A program made the translations under genes and the position numbers. A stretch of 64,000 nt of DNA from Bacteroidales bacterium. Lineage in GTDB: Bacteria > Bacteroidota > Bacteroidia > Bacteroidales > UBA932. The stretch is from positions 1-64,000 of the forward strand of contig JAHHQQ010000006.1 in the NCBI GenBank assembly GCA_020026275.1. The letters run 5' to 3'. Shown here in pieces: positions 1-8,460 of the stretch. Under the pieces are notes generated by a model. It was not told the origin of the DNA and searched no databases. It saw only the letters and a list, made by a program, of their open reading frames with translations. The number at the start of each line of letters is the position of its first letter. Positions within the stretch are counted from its first letter, which is position 1.

Positions 1-2
1 AA

Positions 3-155
3 GAAAACGACCTGTCCAGCAACCAGGTAGCGAAACTCTGCGGATATTGCGACCGCCAGTACTTCCAACGCATCTTCCAGCAAAAAGAGGGCATGACTCC
101 GGCACAATGGGTCGCCACTACCAGACAAAATCAGGCACCGCTTCCGGAAGAATAA
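3..155 (+). CDS. AraC-type HTH regulator, C-terminal end only
   Basis: The window opens inside a gene whose last 50 codons are visible, ending at TAA 153-155. The residues SSNQVAKLCGY followed by YFQRIFQQKEGMTPAQW match the second helix-turn-helix of AraC/XylS DNA-binding domains: a recognition helix, then the F-x-x-x-G-x-T-P signature. The C-terminal tail after the domain is short. The sensory part lies outside the window, so the inducer is unknown. A lipoprotein gene follows 46 bp later on the same strand, but a promoter-like box between them suggests separate transcription. Confidence 0.8.
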   Translation, partial: ENDLSSNQVAKLCGYCDRQYFQRIFQQKEGMTPAQWVATTRQNQAPLPEE

Positions 156-176
156 TTTTTTTTGTAAAATCTTTGC

Positions 177-184
177 TACATTTG
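177..184 (+). promoter_or_regulatory. Candidate -7 box upstream of lipoprotein gene
   Basis: TACATTTG fits the Bacteroidota -7 consensus TAnnTTTG and lies 17 bp before the ATG at 202. No clear TTTG occurs 19-21 bp upstream; only a T-rich run is present. The assignment therefore rests on the -7 match and position. Confidence 0.4.
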
Positions 185-201
185 GTACCTCAAATGAAGA
201 T

Positions 202-1224
202 ATGACAGGAACACTCCACATAAAGCATATTTTCAGGGCAGCTGCAGCTGTCCTGATTGCTGTCTGTCTGCAGGGATGCAACCAGGACCGCTTCATCGAT
301 GAGTTCCTGAAGGAGGCCCCAAAAATTGAACTCTCTCATGGAGAATCCGCTTCCGTCCATTTTGAAAACGGACAATGGAAAATCCTACAGGTCACCACTG
401 CTGACACCTATCTGGAATTTTCTGGGGACATCTACGATCTGGAAGGGAACCTTCTCAGAGAAGACACCCGTTATGTAAGCGACATGGACGGTCTGTTCAA
501 GTTCGTCCACCACCAGTCCAACATGATCTTCAGCATCACCCGATCTGCGAAAGACCGCCTCATCATAGCATTGGAGGAATCCGTGCGTGACGAACCGGTC
601 TGCATCGAGGTGCTCGTCGGCAATGAATGGGCGCAGAAACGTATTCAGGCGATTCTGAATCCGTGCAGGAAATATGTCATAGAAAAGGTGGAATATGATT
701 TCACCAAGTTGGATTACTATGACAACGCCATGGAACTGAAATCGAAGGACACTTACCGGAACACCGGTGACACTCCCCTTACCGTCATCCTGATGCCGTA
801 CCAGGACATCTACCGGGAAATCAAGTTACTTGAACTGGAAGACCTGAACCGACCGAACACAGCCGTTTTCGATAGTGACCTCCTGCCGATTTTCGGGAAA
901 GGCCGTCCGACATTCGAGATACCCGACATCATTGATGGAAAGCCGGTGATGAAAGGAACGATAGTCCCTTTCTCCGCAAATGTCTGCCACCTCCCGACCG
1001 GACTTCCTGAAGACAAACAGGTCAAGGTTGAAATCCCCGCCTTCAGCCACATGGAGGTCAGCTGCTTTCTGGAGATGCAGCAGTACGACATTCCGGTCAA
1101 AATAAAAGCAGTAAACCCCGACACCGGGAACCGCATCAATTATTCGGCAAGGCTGAGTGTCGAACAGCCGTTCAACCACTGGATCTGGACCAGACCCATA
1201 AAAGAAGAGGTACCCCATGAATAA
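202..1224 (+). CDS. Unknown lipoprotein, 340 aa
   Basis: The N-terminus has basic residues, a hydrophobic stretch and a lipobox LQGC, with lipidated Cys26, so the product should be exported and lipid-anchored. I do not recognise the family. The mature part is mostly beta-strand-like, rich in alternating polar and hydrophobic residues and without an enzyme motif. Its last 8 bp overlap the start of the acyloxyacyl hydrolase gene, so the two are probably translated together. A role at the envelope with that lipid A-modifying enzyme is inference from this coupling. The ATG at 202 is chosen because the signal peptide begins there and a promoter-like box lies just upstream. Confidence 0.8.
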   Translation: MTGTLHIKHIFRAAAAVLIAVCLQGCNQDRFIDEFLKEAPKIELSHGESASVHFENGQWKILQVTTADTYLEFSGDIYDLEGNLLREDTRYVSDMDGLFKFVHHQSNMIFSITRSAKDRLIIALEESVRDEPVCIEVLVGNEWAQKRIQAILNPCRKYVIEKVEYDFTKLDYYDNAMELKSKDTYRNTGDTPLTVILMPYQDIYREIKLLELEDLNRPNTAVFDSDLLPIFGKGRPTFEIPDIIDGKPVMKGTIVPFSANVCHLPTGLPEDKQVKVEIPAFSHMEVSCFLEMQQYDIPVKIKAVNPDTGNRINYSARLSVEQPFNHWIWTRPIKEEVPHE

Positions 1225-2449
1225 GTTTTTCCGCATACTGCTTTTGCTGCCGCTGCTGTCCGTTCCGATAAAGACGTATGCGCAACATGACTCCGTGACC
1301 ATCCACAAGGTCAGTGCGGAGGTATTCCCCAGCTATGTATTCAACACGGCACCGTTCTTCGCCGGTGAGAATGCTGCCGGAAAACCGATTGATGCCACCC
1401 TTTCCACCCATCTGAAATACTCATTCAAACTGGGCAGGAACACCGATCTGGGACGACTCTATCCAGACACCTTCCAGGGCATCGGTCTGGCATGGAACAC
1501 TTTCTTCAACAAGAAAGAGGTCGGTCTTCCGACCGCTTTCTACCTTTTCCAGAATGCGAGAATCGCAACCTTGGCACCGAAACTTTCCCTCAATTACGAA
1601 TGGAACTTCGGCATCACCTACGGTTGGAACAAGTTCGATGAGAAAGACAACCCCATGAACAGGGTGGTCGGCTCCAAGGCCAATGCCTACATTAATCTGG
1701 GCATTGTTCTGGACTGGGAGTTTGCCCCGATGTGGAACCTGACAACAGGAGTGGGACTGACCCATTTTTCCAACGGAAATACAAGATACCCAAACGCAGG
1801 AGTCAATACGGTCGGAGGTAGAATCGGCATCTCCAGATCATTTGAAGGACCGGATAAATCCAGAAGGACGACAGAACCGCTACTGACCAGTCCCGACTTC
1901 CCTACGGAACCCAAATCTGCTTTCAGAAGGCACATGACCTACGATCTTGTAGTCTACGGTGCCACCCGAAAGAGGGCCATCAACATTGATACGGATCCCA
2001 TCATCATTTCGGGCAATTTCGGCATCATCGGCATGAACTTCAACCCGATGTACAACATCAGCCGCCATTTCCGTACTGGACTGTCTGCCGATTTCCAATA
2101 TGATGAGAGCGCGAACATCGAGGCACACATCCCGGAGGGTACCATCCTGGAAGAAGACATGAAATTCTACCGTCCTCCATTCATCGAGCAGGGTTCCTTC
2201 GGACTGTCCGTCCGCACAGAATTCGTCATGCCTTTCTTCTCCATCAACATCGGCCTGGGAAGGAATCTCATCTGCCGAGGAAAGGACACCAACGGCTGGT
2301 ACAACACCTTTGCCCTGAAGACAGACATTTGGCACGACTGCTTCATCCAGATCGGCTACCAGCTCTACAACTTCAAGAATCCGAACAACCTCATGATCGG
2401 AATCGGCTACCGCTTCAACAACGGACGGAGCAGATCCAGGAAAATTTAA
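1217..2449 (+). CDS. Acyloxyacyl hydrolase, PagL-like outer membrane beta-barrel
   Basis: A signal peptide (about residues 1-22, ending TYAQ) is followed by a beta-barrel-like protein of 410 aa. The segment THFSNGNTRYPNAGVNTVG at about 182-200 matches the catalytic region of PagL lipid A 3-O-deacylases, with candidate catalytic His183 and Ser185 and the conserved following Asn. PagL itself is only about 170 aa. This protein carries a second half (about 215-410) that also looks like barrel strands, as in other Bacteroidota members annotated as acyloxyacyl hydrolase. It probably removes an acyl chain from lipid A or a related lipid in the outer membrane. It overlaps the upstream lipoprotein gene by 8 bp and ends 8 bp from the convergent sulfatase gene. 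Substrate is not determined. Confidence 0.75.
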   Translation: MNKFFRILLLLPLLSVPIKTYAQHDSVTIHKVSAEVFPSYVFNTAPFFAGENAAGKPIDATLSTHLKYSFKLGRNTDLGRLYPDTFQGIGLAWNTFFNKKEVGLPTAFYLFQNARIATLAPKLSLNYEWNFGITYGWNKFDEKDNPMNRVVGSKANAYINLGIVLDWEFAPMWNLTTGVGLTHFSNGNTRYPNAGVNTVGGRIGISRSFEGPDKSRRTTEPLLTSPDFPTEPKSAFRRHMTYDLVVYGATRKRAINIDTDPIIISGNFGIIGMNFNPMYNISRHFRTGLSADFQYDESANIEAHIPEGTILEEDMKFYRPPFIEQGSFGLSVRTEFVMPFFSINIGLGRNLICRGKDTNGWYNTFALKTDIWHDCFIQIGYQLYNFKNPNNLMIGIGYRFNNGRSRSRKI

Positions 2450-2457
2450 TTCCTCTT

Positions 2458-3978
2458 TCAGTGCCCCAGAGTGAAATATTTTCCTACAATCTCCAGAAAT
2501 GATTGTTTCAAACTATCAGTCAGTGCAGGATTTTCAGCAGCGATGTCGTGCTGTTCACCACGATCCTGCGACAAATCATATACTGTCCAGGTGTCGGTAC
2601 TGCCACCTAACTCGTTTTGCGTAGTGTTTCTTTCAGGACGCCGATAAGGAGGAATCAGCGCATAACGTCCAGAACGATAAGATAGGGTCTGCTGGGCTTC
2701 ATGAACCAGATCCTCCCGAGCATCAGCGGACTTGCCGATGAAAGCCTCCAGATAGTCACGGCTGTCTATGCCATCTGGCACATCTCCTTGAATCAGTGTT
2801 CCCAGACTGGCAAAGAAGTCAAGCTGGCAGACCAAAGCATCAGAAACGGCTGGTCGGATCTGTCCTTTCCAATAAATGATCAAAGGAATATGGGTTCCTC
2901 CATCATATAAACTATATTTACCTCCTCTGGTACCGGCTCTGGGATCATGATCCCCCAATTTCACATCCGCATCATCATAGTACCCATCATTGATGACAGG
3001 GCCATTGTCACTGGTAAAGATGACAAGAGTATTGTCCAGCAAGCCTTTCTTCTCCAGATATCTGATCACTTCGCCGACACACCAGTCTGCCTCCACGACA
3101 GCATCACCACGTGGACCCAGGCTGGTAATACCAACGAAACGGGCATTCGGCACTCTTGGCACATGTGGCTGATGTAAGCCATAATACAGGAAAAAAGGCT
3201 GACAGGAGGACTGGTGGTCCAGAAAATCCTTCACCTCACCGACAAAATAATCAGCCATTTCTTCATCCACCCATTTGGCATTTTCACCCCCTTTCATGAA
3301 TCCGATTCTTGGAATGCCATTCACGACGGTTGAATGATGACCATGATGCCATTTCATTTTCGTCATCAGTTCAGGATGGGTCAAAGCAGTCGGTTCACCC
3401 GGAAAAGGTTTGTCATATCTCACCTCTATCGGGTCATCCGGTTCCAAACCTACCACTTTACCATTTTTCACATAGACTGTTGGAACACGGTCGTTGGTCG
3501 CGGCAATCAGGTTGGTGTAATCAAAACCAACGGAATTGGCGCTTGGCACGATTTCTTCATTCCAGTCCACCTGCCCATCGCCCATACCCAAATGCCACTT
3601 ACCAATGGCTGCAGTATGATAGCCTTCCTTCTGGAACATCTTCGGCATAGTAGGAATATCTGCAGGAATCAGCAACGGCGCGTCACCCGGCAAAATCTTG
3701 GCATCAGCATTTCTCCATGGATACAATCCAGTGAACATAGCATAACGACTCGGTGTGGAAGTCGAAGAAGTCGAATATGCATTCTGAAAACAGATTCCTT
3801 CATTTGCCAGCCGGTCAATATTCGGCGTATGAATAGCCTTAGCGCCATAGACACCCAAATCACCCATGCCCAAATCATCTGCCACAATCAGCAGCACATT
3901 CGGTTTCTTGTCAGTCTGACTGCAAGACAATGTGGCAAGTGCCAAAGGAGACAATGCGAATAGAATAGATTTCCTCAT
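2458..3978 (-). CDS. Sulfatase (arylsulfatase-type), serine-type active site
   Basis: This 506-aa lipoprotein (lipobox ATLSC, Cys19) has the full S1 sulfatase core. It has the metal-binding NVLLIVADDLG at 27-37 and the formylglycine motif S-T-P-S-R at 74-78, where Ser74 would be converted to formylglycine. It also has GKWHLG near 127 and FTSDNGP in the second half. A serine in place of cysteine means maturation by a radical-SAM anSME enzyme, which is not encoded in this window. It would cleave sulfate esters from a glycan or aromatic substrate outside the cytoplasm or in the periplasm. It is not in an operon: the neighbours are convergent on one side and decayed on the other. The substrate cannot be read from sequence. 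Confidence 0.92.
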   Translation of the reverse strand: MRKSILFALSPLALATLSCSQTDKKPNVLLIVADDLGMGDLGVYGAKAIHTPNIDRLANEGICFQNAYSTSSTSTPSRYAMFTGLYPWRNADAKILPGDAPLLIPADIPTMPKMFQKEGYHTAAIGKWHLGMGDGQVDWNEEIVPSANSVGFDYTNLIAATNDRVPTVYVKNGKVVGLEPDDPIEVRYDKPFPGEPTALTHPELMTKMKWHHGHHSTVVNGIPRIGFMKGGENAKWVDEEMADYFVGEVKDFLDHQSSCQPFFLYYGLHQPHVPRVPNARFVGITSLGPRGDAVVEADWCVGEVIRYLEKKGLLDNTLVIFTSDNGPVINDGYYDDADVKLGDHDPRAGTRGGKYSLYDGGTHIPLIIYWKGQIRPAVSDALVCQLDFFASLGTLIQGDVPDGIDSRDYLEAFIGKSADAREDLVHEAQQTLSYRSGRYALIPPYRRPERNTTQNELGGSTDTWTVYDLSQDRGEQHDIAAENPALTDSLKQSFLEIVGKYFTLGH

Positions 3979-4011
3979 CGTAAAAAATAGTTAGTGTTAA
4001 CGGTTATTCTA

Positions 4012-4043
4012 CAAATATAGTCATTCACATAATTTACTCCCAA
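4012..4043 (-). promoter_or_regulatory. Candidate promoter of the sulfatase gene
   Basis: On the minus strand a -7 box TATATTTG (plus-strand CAAATATA at 4012-4019) is preceded by TTG (plus-strand CAA at 4041-4043) at 21 bp spacing. This resembles the Bacteroidota TTTG-N19-21-TAnnTTTG promoter. The start codon at 3978 lies about 34 bp downstream of the -7 box. Confidence 0.45.
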
Positions 4044-4065
4044 TTAATCTACCGGACAAGACCGC

Positions 4066-4705
4066 TCACAGAACTTTCTTCTTGCGCTTCTTCTTCAGAC
4101 GAACCTTGTAACCAGTCCAGAGACACCAGATGGCTGCCAGTCCGGCAAAGAAGATGAAGATGAGGTTGACCGGTCCGAGGAACGTGTAGATTCTTCCCGT
4201 ATGCACCTCAAGGCTGAGGTTCCACAGCGACATAGGAAGCTTGGCGAAACGCTCAGGCATGGTCGGGAAATCCGTTCCCTCGTTGTACTCTACCGGATGG
4301 AAGCCTCCCTCCGCATCCGTGCAGCTGCCGGAAATGGCAATCTTGCCGAACGGAGCACCTGCAGATTCAGGAGCGGGCTCACCCGTGTACCAGTCGGTTG
4401 CCTTGGCGTTCATCCTGTCCCACTTGAAGAGGCCGCAGAAGAACCGCAGAGCCAGTCGCCCTCACTGTCCTTCTCCCAGCAGTTGAGTCCCATGACGCTT
4501 ACAGGAGGCTGGACCTTGATCTTCTCAGGCACGGACTCCAGTGTCTTGAGGCTGCAGAATCCTTCGGACGTGGAAATCACCCAGTCGTCCTTCCTTTCAT
4601 CATATCTCACCATACGGAGCTTGTCGTTCCAGGCGTTCGGGCTGTCGAGGACAGAACCCGGAACCGGAGGGACATTGCCCTTCACCAATGCGATGAGCAC
4701 CGGAG
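4066..4705 (-). pseudogene. PepSY-type membrane protein remnant, 3' part only
   Basis: Reading leftward, the peptide around 4700-4440 (for example SPNAWNDKLRMVRYDE) continues into the next frame near 4437. There GDWLCGS shifts to FCGLFKWDRMNAK. It then ends with EVHTGRIYTFLGPVNLIFI, a membrane helix and a basic Lys/Arg-rich tail. This order (soluble segment, LHTGR-like motif, last helix, basic tail) is that of PepSY-associated membrane proteins next to haem and iron uptake genes. The N-terminal helices and PepSY domain are missing and at least one frameshift is present, so the gene is dead. The N-terminal edge near 4700 abuts a HmuY-like remnant directly, which looks like a deletion junction. 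Confidence 0.7.
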
Positions 4706-5115
4706 GACGGAGACACCAGCCAGAAGAATGGCACGGTCAAGCAAAGAATTTCCACTGGAAAGTGTTCTTCTCGGACCACTGTTCGGATCGAACCATGGAT
4801 TCTCATCGAGACTCATACCGTTTTTACTCAAATACCATAACCAATCTTTCATGGAAACTGTTACATAAACATCCTTATCAGTATCACTGTCCCATTCTAT
4901 ATCTGAGGGAATCTGAGAAGCAGATTTCCGATCATCGTAGTTCCCGAAACCGAGGTCTGCCGCTGCTCCCATTCCATTGCCACTGGGATCTCCTTTGGTT
5001 CTGAAATGATATCCGCAGACTGCCAGATCCCAATCAGCTCTTTCTTCCACACCGTCTCACGCGGTTCATAATCATTTCTTCTCACATTTATAACATTCAT
5101 CACCCACCTGTAGGT
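4706..5115 (-). pseudogene. HmuY-like haem-binding protein remnant
   Basis: The translated piece contains ADWDLAVCGYHFRTKGDPSG, then VYVTVSMKDWLWYL and ENPWFDPNSGP. These are typical of HmuY-family haemophores (W-D-[IL]-A...R-T-[NK]...G...G motif). The reading frame shifts near 5050 (RRNDYEPRETV continues in another frame as EERADWDL). The lipoprotein signal and the C-terminal strands are absent. In intact loci a TonB receptor usually lies between HmuY and PepSY genes; here it is gone and the two fragments touch near 4700. It is a relic of haem acquisition. Confidence 0.65.
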
Positions 5116-5136
5116 ATTGCCGGACACCGACAAAAT

Positions 5137-5169
5137 AAAAGTCCCGACACTAGCGGCACCGGGACTTTT
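5137..5169 (-). terminator. Rho-independent terminator of the TonB/ABC operon
   Basis: A perfect 10-bp inverted repeat (AAAAGTCCCG ... CGGGACTTTT) encloses a 13-nt loop three bases after the stop codon of the permease gene. On the minus strand the stem is followed by TTTTATTTTG. This is a strong intrinsic terminator and marks the 3' end of the operon. Confidence 0.85.
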
Positions 5170-5171
5170 GA

Positions 5172-7466
5172 TCAACGTCTTGATCTTCTGATCACAATAC
5201 ATCCCCCCAATGTCGCCAGCAGAAATGGAAGAAACCAACGCAAAATGATACTTGAACGTCCTGCCTCTTCAACTGACAGCCTGATATCATTGTCCATAGG
5301 ACCTGGACGACGGACATCTACCGGATTCTTTCCTTCCGACAACCAATGGAACACTCCAGAAAAAAAGCGACTGTTCATTGCTGGACATTTTTTCCTATGA
5401 ACAGACATTTCCAGATTGGAAAAACAATCACTGTCTCCCAAAACGATGACTCTCTGTTGTCTCTCTTCATGATTTCGCATCAGTGCCAAAGCCGTATAAT
5501 GACATTTCTGACGTTCCCCGACTTTCGGATTGCACTCCAAAGGATTACCTTCATCTATGGAATCAAAATCAACCACTTCCCTTTCGTTCCAGCAATCCGG
5601 ATCCGGGCTGGTCAAGATTGGTACGGCTTCCCATTCCGAAGCCATATCATAGTCCAACGATACCGCTGTCGGCATAGTTACCAACATTCCCCGGGAAAAA
5701 TAATGGGAAAGTTCCGGTGCGAATTTGGTCACCTTTGATTTGAGCAATGTCGGTGAATCTTTTCCGGAAGCATCCACAAGTGTTCCTGCGATGACTTGAA
5801 GGCCGAGTTCGGGAAACAGCGGACAATAATTGCTGATGCGGTCCGGTTCCATGGCGACAAGCAGATTCTTGCCGGAGTCTATATATCGACGCAGTATATC
5901 CGCTTCTTCCTTTTTGAAGGATTTCTTCAATTCTGAAATGACCAGGATATCATTGGACATCAGAGAACTGGTATCTTCCAGACTTGCCTCGCGGACTTCA
6001 AATCCTGTATTGATCAAAGAAGACCTCTCCTTGATGGCGGTAGTGAAGTTTCCATAATTGCCGTCTCCGACATTATAGACACTTCGCTCTCCATGTCCTG
6101 TCAGAAAACCAACTTTCAGAACAGGTTCCACCAGACATTTCAGTGCAGAGGAGACTTCCTGTTCTGACGGAAAAGTCTCCATGTCATCAAATATCCTCAA
6201 GAACGTCCTGCGGCCATCTTCCGTTTCCAACACTTTTACAACACTGTTCTTTTCCTTGGACAAATCGATCCGTTCATGGATCTGGTCAGGGGAAAGTACT
6301 TCTCGGGCTGGTATTCCAAATGATTTACCGAAATTGCGGGCCATTGTCTCGGTATCCATCGCCTCATCAGAACCGTAATCAGGATTACAGAAAGGCTCGT
6401 CCCAATAATAAATATTGTCCATCACAATATCCGGTTTGAAACGGAAATATTTTCGATACCGTTTGAAATCATCGTATATTCCCGCCGGAGCGGCTGTCCA
6501 CGAAGAATATTCGGCCAGATTGGCATAGGTAGTTATTTTCAATGTACCCTCTATCTGTTCCAGAAGATGACGGCTGTTTTCAGTGAGGGTATTGGCCTGG
6601 GTATTGGTCGTATCATGATAGAAGACCAGAGAAGGACGGGAAGACACATACCCCAAAATGAAGACACAGACGATGGTCACAAGATATTTGATGGTACAGC
6701 TGAACGAATGATTGTTTTTTCTATATTGCAACAGATAAATCGTAAACAGGACAAATGAAACAATGATCAGCAGGAAATAAATGACTTCTTCCGACGAAAT
6801 AAGACCTTCCAGGAATTGTTCTGTTCTTCCCGACATGGAGGTCCATTGAGTAAATTCCCGCAATCCGGAAATTCCCTGTCCGATTTGAGAAATTCTCTCA
6901 AGTAATGTGAATGTTCCAAATGTAAGCAAGGCCGCTACAATCTGATAACCAGTCAGAGAAGACATGAAAAGGCCAACGGCCGCATATGCCCAGAACAGAA
7001 GCATAATTCCGATAAATCCAGCGAAAACAAGTCCGAAATCAGTCTGATCGACTTTCAATCCAGTAAAAATGATGGAAGGAACAGTGATTGCCATCATGAT
7101 GAAAGAAAAAAGAATGATCGAAAGATATTTTCCCAGCACAATTTGGGAGGATGTCAGAGGAGAAGAATAGAGCAATTTTACGGAACCGCTGCTCAGATCC
7201 TTGCTCATCAGTCCCATCGTCAGCAAAGGAATATATAGATAGAGCTTGGAACAAATTTTCTTGAAAATTCCTCGGTAATCAGAATACAATGTATACGTCA
7301 CATTCTCAACCGCCCCGTACATATCCAAGTCATTTGCCAATGAGGTGAAAGTACTTGAAAAAAGGTCATATACCTGAAATGTGAACAAAACAATGATGAG
7401 CCATGCAATTGGAGAATAGAACAACTGGCTCAGTTCTACTTTTATAATAGACCAGATCTGTTTCAT
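5172..7466 (-). CDS. ABC permease fused to GldG-type extracellular domain
   Basis: This 764-aa protein starts with an ABC-2-type permease half (about residues 1-280). A first helix at about 18-40 is followed by a cluster of helices that includes the segment YSSPLTSSQIVLGKYLSI typical of this class. A long soluble region (about 290-725) resembles the ABC_transp_aux/GldG domain and is followed by a single C-terminal helix and a short basic tail. In gliding Flavobacteria these parts are two proteins, GldF and GldG. Here they form one chain. The start codon overlaps the ATPase stop by 4 bp, so both are made together. The complex probably moves a substrate across the inner membrane; direction and substrate are unknown. 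It is the last gene of the operon. Confidence 0.85.
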   Translation of the reverse strand: MKQIWSIIKVELSQLFYSPIAWLIIVLFTFQVYDLFSSTFTSLANDLDMYGAVENVTYTLYSDYRGIFKKICSKLYLYIPLLTMGLMSKDLSSGSVKLLYSSPLTSSQIVLGKYLSIILFSFIMMAITVPSIIFTGLKVDQTDFGLVFAGFIGIMLLFWAYAAVGLFMSSLTGYQIVAALLTFGTFTLLERISQIGQGISGLREFTQWTSMSGRTEQFLEGLISSEEVIYFLLIIVSFVLFTIYLLQYRKNNHSFSCTIKYLVTIVCVFILGYVSSRPSLVFYHDTTNTQANTLTENSRHLLEQIEGTLKITTYANLAEYSSWTAAPAGIYDDFKRYRKYFRFKPDIVMDNIYYWDEPFCNPDYGSDEAMDTETMARNFGKSFGIPAREVLSPDQIHERIDLSKEKNSVVKVLETEDGRRTFLRIFDDMETFPSEQEVSSALKCLVEPVLKVGFLTGHGERSVYNVGDGNYGNFTTAIKERSSLINTGFEVREASLEDTSSLMSNDILVISELKKSFKKEEADILRRYIDSGKNLLVAMEPDRISNYCPLFPELGLQVIAGTLVDASGKDSPTLLKSKVTKFAPELSHYFSRGMLVTMPTAVSLDYDMASEWEAVPILTSPDPDCWNEREVVDFDSIDEGNPLECNPKVGERQKCHYTALALMRNHEERQQRVIVLGDSDCFSNLEMSVHRKKCPAMNSRFFSGVFHWLSEGKNPVDVRRPGPMDNDIRLSVEEAGRSSIILRWFLPFLLATLGGCIVIRRSRR

Positions 7467-8458
7467 TTTGCTTGTGTTTGAGTACTTGACTGGATTGAAT
7501 GTGGAGAATTGCAGATATACTTGAAAATGTCATCTGCGACAGGTGTCTGTTTCCTGATTTCCTGAAGATGCCATCCCTTCTCCACGGACAGATCTATGAT
7601 ACGCTCACTCACCTCTCCGGAATTTCCAGAAAAATTGAGTTCGTAGCACTCGGCGCCCTTCGCTGGCATAAGATGATGGGAATTCTGCTGAAGTTCCGTC
7701 AGATGCTGCACCTGTATCACCCCATCCACCAAGGACAATGCCTCCAAGTCAGGTGCCTGTGCGAAGGTCAGCAGGATGGAGGTCGGAGCAAGACTGTTGT
7801 TGAAATCATCAATGGATCCGTCAAAGATCAGATGTCCTGCATTCATCATGAGAATCCGTTCACAAGTCAGCTGCACCTCCTGAAGAATATGAGTGGACAA
7901 GATGACAAGACAATCTTTGGAGATCATCTCGATCAGTTTCCGGACTTCTGCAATCTGGATAGGATCCAATCCATTGGTCGGTTCGTCCAGTACTATGAAT
8001 GCCGGTTTGTGTATGATGGCCTGGGCCAATCCCACCCTCTGCTGGTAACCGCCTGAAAGATGTTTGATGAGACGTTTTCTGAAATGAGTGATGCCACAAC
8101 GTTCCATCGCTTCTTCCACAGCTTTCTTGGAACAGGACACTCGTCTGAGTTCAGCTGCGTATTTCAGAAATTCCTCTACCGTGAGATCTTGGATGAGAGG
8201 AGGTTTCTGTGGCAGGAAACCAATCAATTTCTTGGCTTCCACCGGATTGTTCCGGATACTGTTCCCATTGATCAGCACATCGCCTTCTGTCGGTGTCAAT
8301 GCGCCACAGATGATGTTCATCAAGGTGGACTTTCCAGCACCATTTGCACCGAGAAGGCCGGTTATTCTTCTGTCTGACAGCTCGAAATTGACATTGTTGA
8401 CAGCCAGTTGGGAATTGTATCTATGTGAAATTCCCTGAATTTTGATTTCTATATCCAT
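7463..8458 (-). CDS. ABC transporter ATP-binding subunit (GldA/CcmA type)
   Basis: All ATPase motifs are present in this 331-aa protein: Walker A GANGAGKST at 37-45, the signature LSGGYQQ at 134-140, Walker B FIVLDEP at 154-160 and the switch histidine in STH at 188-190. Length and the C-terminal extension after residue 220 fit the subfamily that works with ABC-2 permeases. It starts 2 bp after the ChaN-like gene ends and overlaps the permease start by 4 bp, so it is the energy subunit for that permease. Its place in the operon ties it to the receptor and haem-binding genes upstream. Confidence 0.93.
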   Translation of the reverse strand: MDIEIKIQGISHRYNSQLAVNNVNFELSDRRITGLLGANGAGKSTLMNIICGALTPTEGDVLINGNSIRNNPVEAKKLIGFLPQKPPLIQDLTVEEFLKYAAELRRVSCSKKAVEEAMERCGITHFRKRLIKHLSGGYQQRVGLAQAIIHKPAFIVLDEPTNGLDPIQIAEVRKLIEMISKDCLVILSTHILQEVQLTCERILMMNAGHLIFDGSIDDFNNSLAPTSILLTFAQAPDLEALSLVDGVIQVQHLTELQQNSHHLMPAKGAECYELNFSGNSGEVSERIIDLSVEKGWHLQEIRKQTPVADDIFKYICNSPHSIQSSTQTQAK

Positions 8459-8460
8459 AT

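Noticed and set aside
826..1308. Minus-strand frame across the lipoprotein/acyloxyacyl hydrolase junction
   Set aside because: Overlaps two well-supported plus-strand genes; no family match or promoter.
4201..5004. Long plus-strand open frame (267 codons) opposite the HmuY/PepSY remnants
   Set aside because: Rich in Ser, Arg, His and Pro with no domain. The minus strand gives recognisable HmuY and PepSY peptides, so this is an antisense by-product.
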